From Aphrophora alni (Eukaryota > Arthropoda > Insecta > Hemiptera > Aphrophoridae), in NCBI GenBank assembly GCA_963513935.1, contig OY740766.1:1270001-1334000 (forward strand): DNA of 64,000 nucleotides. Reading direction: 5' to 3'. Both the position numbers and the translations under genes were made by a program. The notes beneath the pieces are model-generated. The model was not told the origin of the DNA. It worked only from the letters and a program-made list of their open reading frames with translations, and searched no databases. The first letter of the stretch is position 1, and each line of letters begins with the position of its first letter. Below are positions 23,481-35,569 of the stretch, in pieces.

Positions 23481-24048
23481 AAAAAACAAAAATTCATCAT
23501 TTATTTTCTGCAAGTGATAAGCAACAAAGACAAAATTCAATTCGTGGATTTTCGCAGTATATAGATTATTATTATTTCTATTTTACTAAATTCCTTTATT
23601 AATGAGTGTCATTATTCCAAAAAACAAATAACTAAGTGTATATCTTCTTTCAAACACATTGTCAGATAAGGTGGGCTTAATGACCTGGAATAGCAGGAAA
23701 CTAAGATGGAGGTCTAAAGAAAAGACCTCTCAAGGAATGAAAATTGAACTCAAAAATGATATTTGTATGTTACATTTCAAAACCATCCACTTTCATTAAA
23801 AAGTAGCAGTAAAGTGTCATAAGTTATAAATCAATTTTTAAACAATTTCTTTTTAAGTCTAAATTATCTAAATACACAGAATTTTTTGTCATGAAACAAC
23901 ATTAATTTTCATTGTTTCTAATTGAATTTCTAAACTTTAAATATATCTTTAGATACACATAGTAGTATTAAAACTTTAAACTGTAAAAAGCTGGTTGATT
24001 TCGTTAGTTACAATATCCCAATCTGCACATTAAAAAAAATTTAAAGTA
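23481..24048. other. AT-rich intron sequence, nothing recognised
   Basis: No open frame, repeat unit or RNA gene recognised between the LINE tail and the Tigger-like element. Confidence 0.5.
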
Positions 24049-25090
24049 CAGTAGAACCCCTGAAACTCGACACAATGTGGACTTTAAGGTTGTCGAGTTT
24101 GGGGGTTGTCGAGTTTTAGGGAAATTTGGTATTTAATGGTTAGGTTTGCAACAAATACTCAAAATTATTTTAAAATTAAATAACTGTACATTTATTGATT
24201 ATCAATGATTAAACGTTTATTGCAAAAAGTCCCTGCCTGACAACAAAAAAATAGTGTGTTCAATCACACATTAAAATTAAATTTATCGATCGGTCAAATG
24301 AGATTTAAAAAGTGTTGGCCTTGTACAATAGGTTTAGTAAACTAAAAAGACCTATCCTAATATGCTGTAATAAAATTTACAGTAAAGTCTACAGTAAAAA
24401 ACAGACAGTCCATTAAATATTTTTAAAGATTAAAACAATTTTATATATAAAAAAAAAACATTAGAGCAAAGTTAGCATTGTTTGGAAAAACTTTTGATTG
24501 ATCTTTGTTTTTCATTTTCGACTGGACGTCTGGCAGCTTCATCTCGAAGTCGCCGAAGAAAAAGAATGTCCATACCAAACACAGTCCAATACAAATGCTA
24601 TAAATTGAAATGCTGATAGCATATAATTAAGAGTCGGATCATTTTTCTCACATGGTTAAGACCTTTATTACAAAACTTGAATCATAGTTCTACGACGCTC
24701 CGTTGAATTGTTATGACAAAAGACTTGCCGCTTACTTTAATGGAATCGGTGCTAATGACCGGTAGCATCCGGGTGGTTAGGCGCTTGGGTTCACAACAAT
24801 ATGAATGTTTTGACAACAAATATTTAGGGCTGTCCTGGTCTACCTGGACCCTTTATCTTTAACTTTGGCCTCTACTATACAGTAGGATTAGAAAGTGGCT
24901 AGACAAAGGAGCATCCCTCAGAGCTGTATAAACAAAAGTAACAAGCCTCAACCTCCGGGCATCTGGCAGGCGCACATGGCGTAAAACAATGCAGTGAATG
25001 ACCTTGGAAATCCCATGCTCCTTGTCACTGGCCCTGTCGAGTTTGACGGAATGTCGAGTTTGAGGGGGTCGAGTTTGAGGGGTTCTACTG
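24049..25090. mobile_element. Non-autonomous pogo/Tigger-like element
   Basis: The left end CAGTAGAACCCCTGAAACTC and the inverse of the right end (CAGTAGAACCCCTCAAACTC) form terminal inverted repeats flanked by TA. Sub-terminal copies of GTCGAGTTT repeat several times at both ends, probably transposase-binding sites. The inside (about 1 kb) has no transposase. It lies in the intron between exons 2 and 1. Confidence 0.85.
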
Positions 25091-25177
25091 TATATTTATT
25101 TGATTTATTGTAACACAATTGCAAATGATATTTTAAACTGCACCCATTTTTAAACTGTTTGAACAATTTTGGTGGGG

Positions 25178-25197
25178 CACACACACACACACACACA
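25178..25197. repeat. (CA)n microsatellite
   Basis: Ten CA units. The neighbouring minus-strand ORF reads through this tract and is not a gene. Confidence 0.9.
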
Positions 25198-25459
25198 AAG
25201 TTCTTCAAAACTACCCATAGCATGTACAAGGAGTCAGGACATCTACAGTAGCTTGTTTTTCCAATTGAAAATTGCTAAAAATGAATTGTATTGATGATTA
25301 CAACTTACCTAAGATATTTTTAAAATTATTGTTATAAATATTTATCTAAAAAAATTTAATATAGTTGGTAACATACAATATTAAAAAAATGGGTGTGCTT
25401 AAGACCACACGTTAGAAGTGAAAACTTGTTTGAACAGTATGTAACGCTTATATACTTAA

Positions 25460-25704
25460 GATTTTTGTTTTAATATATATGGGTATGTGAGAAAGTTTGT
25501 GCAATATTTTTGCATTGATTTTAGTTTGACTATGTATATGAGTTTGAGAAAGTTAGTGCAATATTAGATTTTTAGTTTTAATATATATGGGTATGTGAGA
25601 AAGTTTGTGCAACATTTTTGCATTGATTTTAGTTTGACTATGTATATGAGTTTGAGAAAGTTAGTGCAATATTTTTCGTAGATTTTTAGTTTTAATATAT
25701 ATGG
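25460..25704. repeat. Tandem repeat, 107-114 bp units
   Basis: Two full units and the start of a third, beginning GATTTTTAGTTTTAATATAT at 25460 (variant), 25567 and 25681. Each unit contains GTGAGAAAGTTTGTGCAA, and a related GAGAAAGTTAGTGCAATATT, so the unit itself looks like an older doubling. The same GTGAG...AAAGTTTGTGCAAT string appears inverted in the dispersed repeat near 63530. Confidence 0.9.
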
Positions 25705-25734
25705 GGCTCGCGTATCCGTTGTCTATATATTAAG

Positions 25735-25902
25735 GTTGCATTACGCTACTGTGCGTGACGCGATTTCTATTGAAAAAGTCCATCCCAAAAGTTGCATTAC
25801 GGTAGTGTGCGTGACGCAATTTCTATTGAAAAAGTCCATCCCAAAAGTTGCATTACGGTAGTGTGCGTGACGCGATTTCTATTGAAAAAGTCCATCCCAA
25901 AA
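25735..25902. repeat. Tandem repeat, three 56-bp CpG-containing units
   Basis: Units at 25735, 25791 and 25847 begin GTTGCATTACG and contain GTGTGCGTGACGC and TTGAAAAAGTCCATCCCAAA. They differ at only a few bases. The CpG-rich core is unusual in this AT-rich window. It lies about 120 bp below the donor of putative coding exon 1, so a regulatory role is conceivable but not shown. Confidence 0.93.
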
Positions 25903-26025
25903 AGTACCCAACGCGCCAATAGAAGTTTTCACTTCAAAAATTTAATAAATTATATTTAACCTATACAGCACATAACATATTTCAAAGTTTGTTATAAATA
26001 ATAGATCTAGTAAAGTTTGACTTAC

Positions 26026-26163
26026 TGGAAAAGCAAGAATTTGCATTGGTGGAGAATTATCTGCTTGATTTTCTTTTGAAGTACTTAATCCAACATTGCT
26101 GGTATCCAATTTTAGTACTTTCCCTGACATACTCAATTTTTGCATCTTATTTTTTCTAACCAT
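26026..26163 (-). CDS. MAP3K4: MAP3K4 N-terminal half, exon 1 (putative start)
   Basis: Encodes 46 residues starting MVRKNKMQK and ending QILAFP, lysine-rich and then polar. The ATG at 26163 is the first in-frame Met after a TGA at 26175-26173, and this decides the start. The donor reads CCA|GTAAGT and leaves phase 0, which fits exon 2 exactly. This part is poorly conserved in the family, so the match rests on phase, position and the following exons rather than on a clear motif. A spliced 5' untranslated or upstream coding exon cannot be excluded. A TTAG about 26 bases upstream of the ATG could be an acceptor. Confidence 0.6.
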
Positions 26164-28432
26164 ATTAGATCTTCAATGATGTCCTCTTTGCACTAACAAT
26201 ACAAAACCTTTAGTTAACAACTATTACACAAATTACACAGGAATGTGCAATAAGTAACTTAATCTATATGCTAGTTCAAGTTAAAATAAATTAATGACAG
26301 TTTCTCTTTAATTTCAAGCTAGACGTCTACTCTGTTCATTGAAAGCTTAGTGAGCACAATCACTTGATACCAGTCAAGTATTTCTGTAAGTGCTGATAAG
26401 AATATCAAGGTTGATATTTCGACATTAAAATTCACCAAGGAAATTTAAATCACTTACTAAATGAATGAATCAGTTTTCTGTCTTTAACTAACAAAGAAAC
26501 ACCTCTAACTCTAATAACTCAACACCATGTACATTACAAAGCAGATACAAGAATAGAGTAAGGCACAGAGTGTGTGTTTATGAACTTGTGTAAACAAAGC
26601 ACCCATTAACATATTATCTAACGTTTGATTACATAACCTTCAGGCATTCACTGTGTAAAAGAACACTGCGGTGTAAGTATATTTATACAAACGTTAATAG
26701 CAACAAAAAAGGTTTGTATTATAAGTAAAACACAGAGTTTTTATAATGAATAAATTTGATATCTTATGATTTTTAAAATTTATTTTAACCAGTAATCAAT
26801 TTACTTATTAACATTTTAGGAAAAAGAAATACTATCAATTTTATGTCAAACTGTTAAACCACATTACATTTAATAATAATATTAAGTTGTGAAAATCCCA
26901 AATAATGCACATAACAATATTATATTTTATTTTTTCTTCCGCAACTCTTAGCTTTGTCTCTAGAGTAGAAAATTTTTCACAAATTAATTATATACATTTA
27001 AGCAGAAATATAGATTATTATAACTTATTATATTTATTATTTACCAAAAATTTGAATGATTTATTATGGTTTTCATAACAATAGCTATCGTTTTTGCAAA
27101 TAGTAATCATAAAAACGCCAATTATGGCTCCAAAAGTGTTTTGATATGTCATTGAAATATGTATATAGTTACAGAATTGTTTTATTTTAAACAAATTACT
27201 CTTTAATATTATTTAGGTAAATCAGTTAAATATAAAAATAATATTTCTATACACTTCTAGTAATTCTACCATTTTAAAGTTATTTGTTGGAATGATAGTA
27301 TGGTTGCAGTACTTTGCTAAAGAATTTTTCACTGTAACCCTTTGTTTTGTGCTTCATCAACAATTTTATTGTAGGCTACCGTACTACTTAATTTATGTAC
27401 AAGTAGTGCAATTTAAACTATTTTTGTAATAGATACAATCATTTTAATCCTATTGCAATCAAATTTTATTAAAGTTAAATGAATGTAGATGTGATTAGTA
27501 TAATAAAGACAATAACTAGTGAGTAGACTGTCCCAAGTGACTTTTACAATCTAAAATGATAACCTTGACCTCATATATTTTGGATTTAGACATGTTCTCT
27601 CATCTTCTTTTCCAACAGTCATAATTTATAATTGAGTACTATCCTTCAACTGTGAAAGTCAAAACCCCTTGAAACCTTGAATACGGTATATCTTGTTTAT
27701 TCAAATGCCTATAAACTTTAGTTTTTGGTAATTTACCAATAAAACAGAACACTATTGTGTCTTTTTAAAAGTTTATTTTTAACTAAATGGTCAAGTAAAG
27801 ATTAAATCATTTCTTTATTTTTAAATCATTTATTAATAGAGATTTGTTTCTGTGTTGTACATAGTTAAACAAAAGCCCTATATCAGAAACTGGTGGGACC
27901 AGGGAACTTTCACAACAGAATAAGTTCAACAAATGACAAGCATTTTTAGTGACAAGTATGTGACACACTTTTCTGTTTCACAAAGCAAGTGACTAATTAT
28001 TATAAATGACAAGTTATTACAAAATCATTTCCTCAAACATTAACTAGTGGTTTCAATTGTCAAAGTAACTTTTTCTCCAAGGTAAAATGAATTTGTAATT
28101 TGATGAGCATTTTATTAATTGAATATGATTTTTGTATTTAGAGTGGTGTTTGAGTTAATGTAAGCCATGTCTCTCTCTCTCTCTGATTATAAAGATGAAA
28201 AATTCTATTTTAAGAAAATAATTAATTTTAAACAAGAAAAGAAGAATATTATTTGGCACAAACAAATAAGAATTTTTACACAAAATGTAAGTTATTATTA
28301 CAACAGCCTTTAGAGTAAGGCCCAGATCCAGGATTTTGAAATGTACCAATCCAGATCCTACAGAACATATTTTGAGTTGTTTTAAAAAACTTCATGTATA
28401 AATACCAATATATACATATACATAATATATAC
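26164..28432. other. 5' flank of the left MAP3K4 model, no clear promoter
   Basis: No TATA box and initiator pair convincing enough to call. The sequence is AT-rich and without recognised coding parts. The promoter of the left copy, if exon 1 is right, would be expected here. Confidence 0.4.
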
Positions 28433-28433
28433 A

Positions 28434-28501
<68 letters not shown>
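28433..28501. repeat. (TA)n microsatellite
   Basis: About 34 TA units, the longest in the window. A possible site of assembly or replication slippage. Another (TA)n run of about 30 bp lies at 29672-29702 and one of mixed form at 50540-50570. Confidence 0.97.
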
Positions 28502-28504
<3 letters not shown>

Positions 28505-29631
28505 CACTATACATCACAATTTTAATCTGATTTACTTCAAATTTGCATCAAGTAGCAAAAGTTTTTAAATAATTTCAAAACCATAGTTATAAATTTGTTT
28601 GCATTTAATATTGCAAAAAGTTAACTAAAAATACATTATGACAGATATTTCAAATTTATGCGTAATATTGTACAAAATTAAGAGTTCAAAACATAGTAGG
28701 ACAATCAGTAACAGTTATTTGACACAAAGCTCACATGTCAAGTTAACTTCACTAATTAAAGTATAAACCCAATCTCAAGGACTTTTTCTGGATGTAATCA
28801 AACTGCCATGATTGATTTCCTTTTTATTATCAATTTCAATATATTATTTATCTTACATTTTATTTTATTACAATTTACATTTTATTGTCATTATAAAAAA
28901 TGTTTAATTGAATTCAATTTCAATAAAAACTGTCAATAATTTGGTAATATTTGTTTTGAAACTTTATTTTAACATGTTAATTGACATAAAAAGCTTGCAA
29001 AGCAAGAAGGACTCCAAACTATATGTATATACAATATATAATCTGTATAGGCCCTACACTAACATACTTACTCAATACAACTCGTAGATAAAATGTCTAA
29101 TATTCTACTTTTAATATATTATGTCTATTGTTCTGCAATAAACAGAACCATCAATCTGTAGCAATGTGTTTATATTCAATTGTCAACATTAAACCAGAAT
29201 TATTATTGTATTATTTATTTACTAAAAACGATAAATTAACCCACTATTACCAACTACGTATCATGCCATATAATTGACATTTTTATAAGTGTATTGTTTA
29301 GAAATAATACATTTATTCATCATTATCTATTTAAAAAACTAACTTTTAATTAATTTTGTTGTTAACTGTAACATTAAATGTTATGCATTATTGCATAAGA
29401 ATAATCAATTGAAAAGAAAAATTAAAGGTCTACTTTTAAAATTCACTCAAAATGTGCAAAAAAAATTCTAAAAACTGGAGAACACTCCTTGAGGTATAGT
29501 GTCAATCAGTAATGGCATAATGATGCAATACCAAACACTAGAATTGGTTGTATGTTGCAAATTTAAACATTAATTAGTAATTTGTAATAAATACACTGCA
29601 AATCTTAATTTTCTTTAAATTTTTACTGGAA

Positions 29632-29670
29632 ATTATTCTAGACACACACAAATATTAAATTTATTTATTG

Positions 29671-29680
<10 letters not shown>
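29632..29680. repeat. 49-bp direct repeat, copy 1
   Basis: Begins ATTATTCTAGACACACACAA and ends TTATTGAAATATATAT. An exact copy lies at 33253-33301. Flanks differ on both sides. Copy 1 continues into a (TA)n tract. Confidence 0.9.
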
Positions 29681-29704
<24 letters not shown>

Positions 29705-29954
29705 GAATACTGTTTCCCCCCATTTTTTTTTCGAATTTTATGTTATGTAATAAAATTGATGTAGGAATCTTCCTATAGATTTGTCATTGAACGTAAAAAA
29801 GGAGTATAAAGAGAGGTATCTCCCTCTACAGATAGGATAATTTCTTGTAAAGGTTAATTAGTTCACATTTTTATATAAGACTGACTTCAGTATGTAATTT
29901 AGGAGGAAACCACCAAGTGTTTGTATACTTGTTGAGTTGGGCAATGACTCTGTT

Positions 29955-30134
29955 CAGGCCATGTCATCAATAAACTTTGTACAATATAACATATCAACTG
30001 ATAGTTTTTATGGAGCCTTTGACTTAGGTGTACATAGAACTATAAATTGGAACATTCATATTTATTCCTTTTTACGTAGATTTGTCTGTTTACTCATCAT
30101 ATTCGATCGTTTGAAAAGAATTTCATCAAAGTAA
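29955..30134 (+). pseudogene. Small reverse transcriptase scrap
   Basis: The frame contains FDLGVHRTINWNIHIYSFLR then LIIFDRLKRISS. It resembles the thumb-region pattern LG(I/V)H-x-D-x-x-L-x-W-x-x-HI...RRLK of non-LTR reverse transcriptases. No catalytic part is present. Confidence 0.4.
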
Positions 30135-31990
30135 TGGTTCGACAGAGTCAGCGACATGTTTGTTAGTTGTGAATTACACACTACCTATTGGCAGTTTCGA
30201 TTAAAGTTGAAATGAGTCCCAAATTAGTTAAGTTGTTAATAATTCAAAGAAAATAGATGTATTCATTTATAATCTTGTCATATCATAAATACAATAGATT
30301 GAAGATAACCTCATTATATTGGTACAAAATGAATGCATTTATATCCTTCAACACCAAGACTATGATAATAATTTAGTAAAAGATAATGTATAGAAGGGCA
30401 TTGCCAAGTGCTGTAATTCAAATATTGATGACTGAAGGACGACAAGTGGTCAGGATGCAAAAGAGATAAAAATGTGGAGTTATGAAGAGTAGATGCAATT
30501 CCTCAAACAGTATCTTCGAGAAAACAAAACTACAATCAATTTATATAAAGAAACCGAGGAAAATGCAGAACTGAATGAGACTGATGTCAGTTATGGAAGA
30601 ATTACATCAGCTATTTCTTATGGTCCATTTGGTCTTGAAGTGTGAGCAAATGTCAGAGATGGAACTTTGGAGAGATTGTATTAAATCTGGCCTAGGGCCA
30701 AGTCTAGATGTAATTTCTGCTTTTCTGTCCTGCCTTTTCATTCCCAGAGATACCGCAGTGGGGTGGCATCTACTGAGATATATATTTTTTTCCTTAAGTT
30801 TTTGAAATTCATTAAGAGGTGAGCTGTTTGTTAAATTACTACAATTTTATTCCCTTAAATTAAATTTGTTTAAAATAATCTAAAATAATTTCTAAACATA
30901 TTCAAATACCGCAAAGTACATTTTTGATTTTTTTTCCCTAATCATTACTATGCTGACCTATTTCTATCAAGGTTCATCTTTTTTTTACAACTTTTAGCGG
31001 CTATGGTAAGGTCCATTTTAACTTCTATGGTACAGTATTGAAATGTGACAAAATCTTTCTCCTCCTATATAACTTAGGGAAGTTAAATATTTCATTTGTG
31101 ATGTATAGCTTTAGTTTTCGTGCTCAGATTCATTTTGTCAGTCATTTCATCCTGTGTCAATCTTCATGCATGCAGGACAGAAGCAACCTTTGTCCATCTT
31201 TTCAAGGTCAAGCAAACAATACTCTAAATTTCTGAGTCATAATCACAAAAGCGTTTTCACCATTCATGCAGAGTGCACTATCATGTGCTGTGAATCATGA
31301 GTATAGTTGTAGTATGTTTTAATGGAAAGGCTGTGTTTCCTATTATAATATATATCCATAATGCATAATAATAAACTATGATATTTGGCAGAAGTCTTGG
31401 ATCTTGGATGTTAAAACAGTTTCGTTCTGAACGATTTCCCAAAATTGAAAAGAAATTTTTATAATTAAAGAAGAGGCATTCACTATGTTTTTGGAGTTTG
31501 TATTGAATGTCTTTTCTCTCTATTGCACCAACCTCAATTTGAACAGAACATTCCTTAATTTGAAATTTCCTGAGATACATGGCTAACATATGCCCACGTA
31601 CTAAATTTAATTAAAATTAGTCCATGGGTTTAGATTATACATACAACAGACACTAGTTAGACAGATCACAGGCAGTCTACATTCCAAAAAACACTTTTTG
31701 GACCCAAGTATCCACAAATTAATCGCAAAAAATCAACATCAACTTTTTGACCCATCATATAACTTTCTCTGTACTACATGTATGAAAAAAAGTAAAAACC
31801 ATATAAACAAGGCTGTTTGAAATTACTAGACATTGTTCTCAGATGATTATTGTGTGAGGTGTATACTTAAGCATTCCTTGAGTTAGGTCTTTTTTTTAAG
31901 TTTTGTGTGTTATTTTACTTTTCATTTTTCTTCATATTAAATGGAAGCAATTTAATTTTTAATAATAATTCATGGCTATTTGGAATTTAT
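30135..31990. other. Unrecognised sequence with one possible coding relic near 30470-30620
   Basis: At 30472-30620 the plus strand reads WSYEE, a stop, then MQFLKQYLRENKTTINLYKE and TEENAELNETDVS. The pattern W-x-Y...M-x-FLKPYL...TKTNL-x-x-E recalls MADF-domain proteins common in insect transposons, but the similarity is weak. The stretch 31640-31800 shares CAACATCAA(C/T)(A/T)TTTTGACC and CATATAACTTTCTCT-like strings with 40650-40710, a dispersed AT-rich repeat. Confidence 0.3.
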
Positions 31991-32019
31991 TGTTTTATTA
32001 AAATTAAGCCTAATTCTTA

Positions 32020-32280
32020 TGGGTTAGAATTATTAAGACGTAGAATTATTATGTGCTTGAAGTGGCTGCCATTCTCTTCCTGGAGAAGCAGTAGTCTTTC
32101 CTCTATGCTACGTGCAGCAATTCTTAACTTGTTAACATTTATGTCAGCTATGACTTGAATAATTGCTTCTTTCAGTTCTACAACTATTAAAATTAAAGGT
32201 CTTCCTGGACTCTTAATGTCTCCAAAGGATCCATTGCTTTCAAACTTATTAACAAGCTTTTATTATGCGACTACTGCACA
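32020..32280 (-). pseudogene. Internally deleted mariner-like transposase relic
   Basis: One frame joins an N-terminal segment, KFESNGSFGDIKSPGRPL, directly to a C-terminal segment, LRIAARSIEERLLLLQEENG then SHFKHI. In full-length arthropod mariner-like (DUF4817-type) transposases these two stretches lie several hundred residues apart. The whole catalytic domain is therefore missing, making this a deletion derivative. Confidence 0.5.
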
Positions 32281-33252
32281 GTCCATCCCTCAAAAAAAGC
32301 AATGAAAATAACAGTCAATGTTTTAATAAATTCCAATTATATCTGGATATAATAAAGAGTTTTTTCTGAGGTTGGACACCTAATAACAAAACCACAACCA
32401 TTAAACTTTAAACTTACTTTTGAAAGACCCTTGTAATTACCTTTTATGTTGTGCTTGATAAGAGAGTAATGAATGATTGAAATGATGAACTTATTTAGTG
32501 TGGTTTACTATCAGGTATTCTTAAATTGTAGTTTTACAACTTTTAGTGAGTAAAGTCTATGTCTACAGGACTTATTCATTGTGGTTTATCTTCTGACATT
32601 GTTAAATTGCAATTTAGTTATAGTGGATACTCGCTCATGAATTACATTTGTCTAGTGGAATTATTCACTGTGCTTTATCTTTAGTCATTACTACATTGTA
32701 ATTATTATTGTAAAAATACAAAAATTTGTGAATTAATTACTTATTGAATATAGCAAAGCAAAATTTGTTTTTTAGAAATAAAACATTTAAAATTGTATGT
32801 AAAATTTGGTATAGTTCTACATCAATGATTATGTTATAGGCTACTGAATATAAATTCAATTTTGTGAATAACAAAATCATTCTATTTCAGAAACTATAAT
32901 AACATGTAGACTACTTGTAATAACAACATTAAACTCTAATAATTTTTGTTAGTATAGCATCGGTATAAAGTAAGGTTATTGATGAACAAAATATATTATT
33001 AACAATTCATAGATTAGTTATAAACAGCTCAGAAAATATTTGTCAAAAATGTGGATACTATTTTGTTAAGATAAAAAGAGAATAATAAATGGCGACACAA
33101 TTTTAATTTCGTTTAATGAAGATTAGATAATGGATAATAGCAACCTGGTTATTAACTTAAGTCTATGATAAACAATGTGATTAGTTTAACATCGATCATT
33201 GTATGCATTGCATCATATTTTCTTCAATGAGAACATTAAATGAGTATTACAT

Positions 33253-33301
33253 ATTATTCTAGACACACACAAATATTAAATTTATTTATTGAAATATATA
33301 T
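33253..33301. repeat. 49-bp direct repeat, copy 2
   Basis: Exact second copy, 3621 bp from the first. The two may be ends of one inserted element, a target duplication by recombination, or copies of a short dispersed repeat. Confidence 0.9.
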
Positions 33302-34910
33302 GCACCTTATGGCTCTACAATTACTTATTAAATCCCATATGTAAAATTTTAGCTCAGCTCCTTTAAAAACATTGATTAGTTTTGTTTTTTTTTAATCTGG
33401 TTATTTTTTATTTTAGGGGTCTGAGGACTAGATAAATACAAACTGACTGTCACATTAAAACTTAGCCATTCAAAATACATAAAACATGTGAAGGTCATTA
33501 AAAGACAACCATTATTTTACGTTTTCATAAAATTGAGTCACTTCCGATTTCACCTAAACCCCTTAAGTAATTAATTTTGACTAAAATCTAGACGTTCTGT
33601 AGCTCCATATCAAACTTCAAAAATTGGAATCAATCAAATGGCCACATTATTGAGATAATGTATAAGAATCACTCTTCACACTCACTCTAGTTTAACCCAA
33701 ACCCTTAAACAATTTGGTTCAAAACCTAATCATTCCAAGGGACAGCTACCTCACATCAAATTGAGCGACTATCAGACTTTTTATGGGACAAAATTGTACA
33801 GGCAGACATTGGTTTTAAATTATCTAAATGTGTCCCTAGAAGAAAACTTTGAGAATCATAAAAAACACGGTTACTGTATTTTATCACCACATAATTGGAA
33901 AGTAGTGCTTTGGTATGTGGTTAATGAAATAGTAGAACTCTATACTAAAAAATATATATAGTAGAACTCTCTTTATAATAAAATTAGAAAGGTTTAGCTG
34001 GAAAGTGAGATTAACACACTTGTTTAAACAAGACCCTATTTTATTAACTACATCAGTTGTTCAAACTTAGCAAGACTAAAATTTCAACAAGTGTTTTTCA
34101 ATATGTTTTAAATGATTAAGAAAATGTACAAGTTTTTTAAACATGTGATTGTATTACAAATTTTCTGAAATTTAGCTAGTGTAATAAATAAGTGAGATTT
34201 TAAACTTGGTTTAAAACAGAAATTTCTTTTAAGAGCCTCAGAACAGGAAAATACAATTATTTTGAAATTTGTAGCTTTAAATGTTGAAATTCAAACATTA
34301 TATGATAATGGAAAAACAAACACTATTTTATTAGTGTTAGTGAAAAGTATTATAAAACGTTAGTGAAGGTTTCGACTAGTCTATGAAGTAATGTGACATA
34401 GGATCATTCCAAAAGAAGCTATTAAAAATATACTAACGTTAACCCGTTTTGACATTCCAAGGTCATTTAACAATTTTCTGTTGCAACCTTCATCATCGGC
34501 TATTAAAATATTTTTAATGAACCTCTTCGATGTATTGAATTTCTAATAATGATCAGCTAGTTGAATGTACTTTTTTTTTACTTTTTACCATTATTATGAT
34601 TAAAAAATAAAGTACGTACAAATTCCATATTGTACAATCAGAGTATATAGTTCAGATGTTTAAGATAATTTATATTTATACAACATTAAAATCAATGATA
34701 TTTGAAAGTACTTAGTATAATCATTTAGTCAATATATTACACCTTCTATGAGAGTGTGAAATCAATAATTGCATTAGTACACAAATAATTTCCACTATGT
34801 ATTACAAGTTAAAAAGATCTTTAAATCTATTTATTTTATTTCACATCTCATATGACTTCCAATTGTAGAAGTTTTGATTTTGTGTGTAAGAATAAATACA
34901 GCAACTCTAC

Positions 34911-34941
<31 letters not shown>

Positions 34942-35559
34942 CAATATAAAATACTTGGAACATATCATATTGTAATGAAATTCACACCTATTGTCACCTT
35001 TATAGCCTGAAGAACAATATACTAGAGATTGATTTCACAGAACATCTTAAAATATATTGATGACATTAAAACAATGAAAAAAAGTGTTTTGTGTGGCCAT
35101 GTACTCGTTACTGACTTCCTCATTTGGGTTGTGGAAAGAAGAGAACATCTAAAGGAATATTGAATCTTCTATCTATGAAGAATTAAACTAATAGGATATA
35201 GTAGCATTTTTAAATGATACCAACAAATATTTTAGGTTATAGGTAGCATTAAGCCACTTTCGACTCCCCAGAGATTCAAAGTACACAAAACATAGGGATA
35301 AAATATTTTCTCTAACAATACGACTTTGAACAACTATGTATAAGCCTTTTCACAAATGAACTGTTTCCATAAACAGTCACAAAGTGGAATACCATGCTAT
35401 TCAAGTCTTGATCAAATCAGATCTGTTATGACTGCTCCTATGTTTTGATTACAATTTATTTCAAACCCAAAATATCTTTAGTTGATCCTTTATAAACCAG
35501 TTCCTGTTGTCATCACAAAGTGTCAAATACCAAAGGATAAAAATAGTTTGTTCCACATA
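33302..35559. other. Unrecognised AT-rich sequence with an A28 tract
   Basis: 34914-34941 is a run of 28 A, possibly the tail of a plus-strand retroposed sequence, but the 300 bp before it show nothing recognisable. The 66-codon frame at 33761-33961 has no known motif. Confidence 0.45.
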
Positions 35560-35569
35560 TGCTATAGCA

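Larger units (their letters stand above)
1273..26163 (-). other. MAP3K4: MAP3K4 N-terminal half, nine-exon gene model open at the left edge
   Basis: Nine exons on the minus strand (26163-26026, 18163-17927, 15443-15283, 15121-15018, 10881-10679, 10302-10175, 5645-5496, 2592-2469, 1494-1273) join with compatible phases into 489 codons without a stop. From memory, the product follows the order of vertebrate MAP3K4: an ELQAWHAGRT block, a block ending near FKARIK, a block with RQYIEDLLKTRGIRK, and a block with RYGYWSPETQSLKLPSYR. In the family this half is regulatory: it restrains the kinase and receives upstream signals such as GADD45 proteins in vertebrates. It contains no kinase motifs. The last visible exon ends in an open donor (phase 0), so the remaining middle and kinase parts would lie left of base 1. 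Introns are very large, the longest about 7.9 kb, and packed with transposons. Family assignment is strong; that this copy is intact beyond the window is not known. Confidence 0.88.

Noticed and set aside
24948..25229. 93-codon minus-strand ORF
   Set aside because: It runs across a Tigger terminal repeat and a (CA)n tract; no coding signature.
25460..25902. CRISPR-like array
   Set aside because: Units are directly adjacent without unique spacers, and the genome is eukaryotic.
33761..33961. 66-codon plus-strand ORF
   Set aside because: No motif, no homologue recalled and no splice context; length is ordinary for chance in AT-rich DNA.
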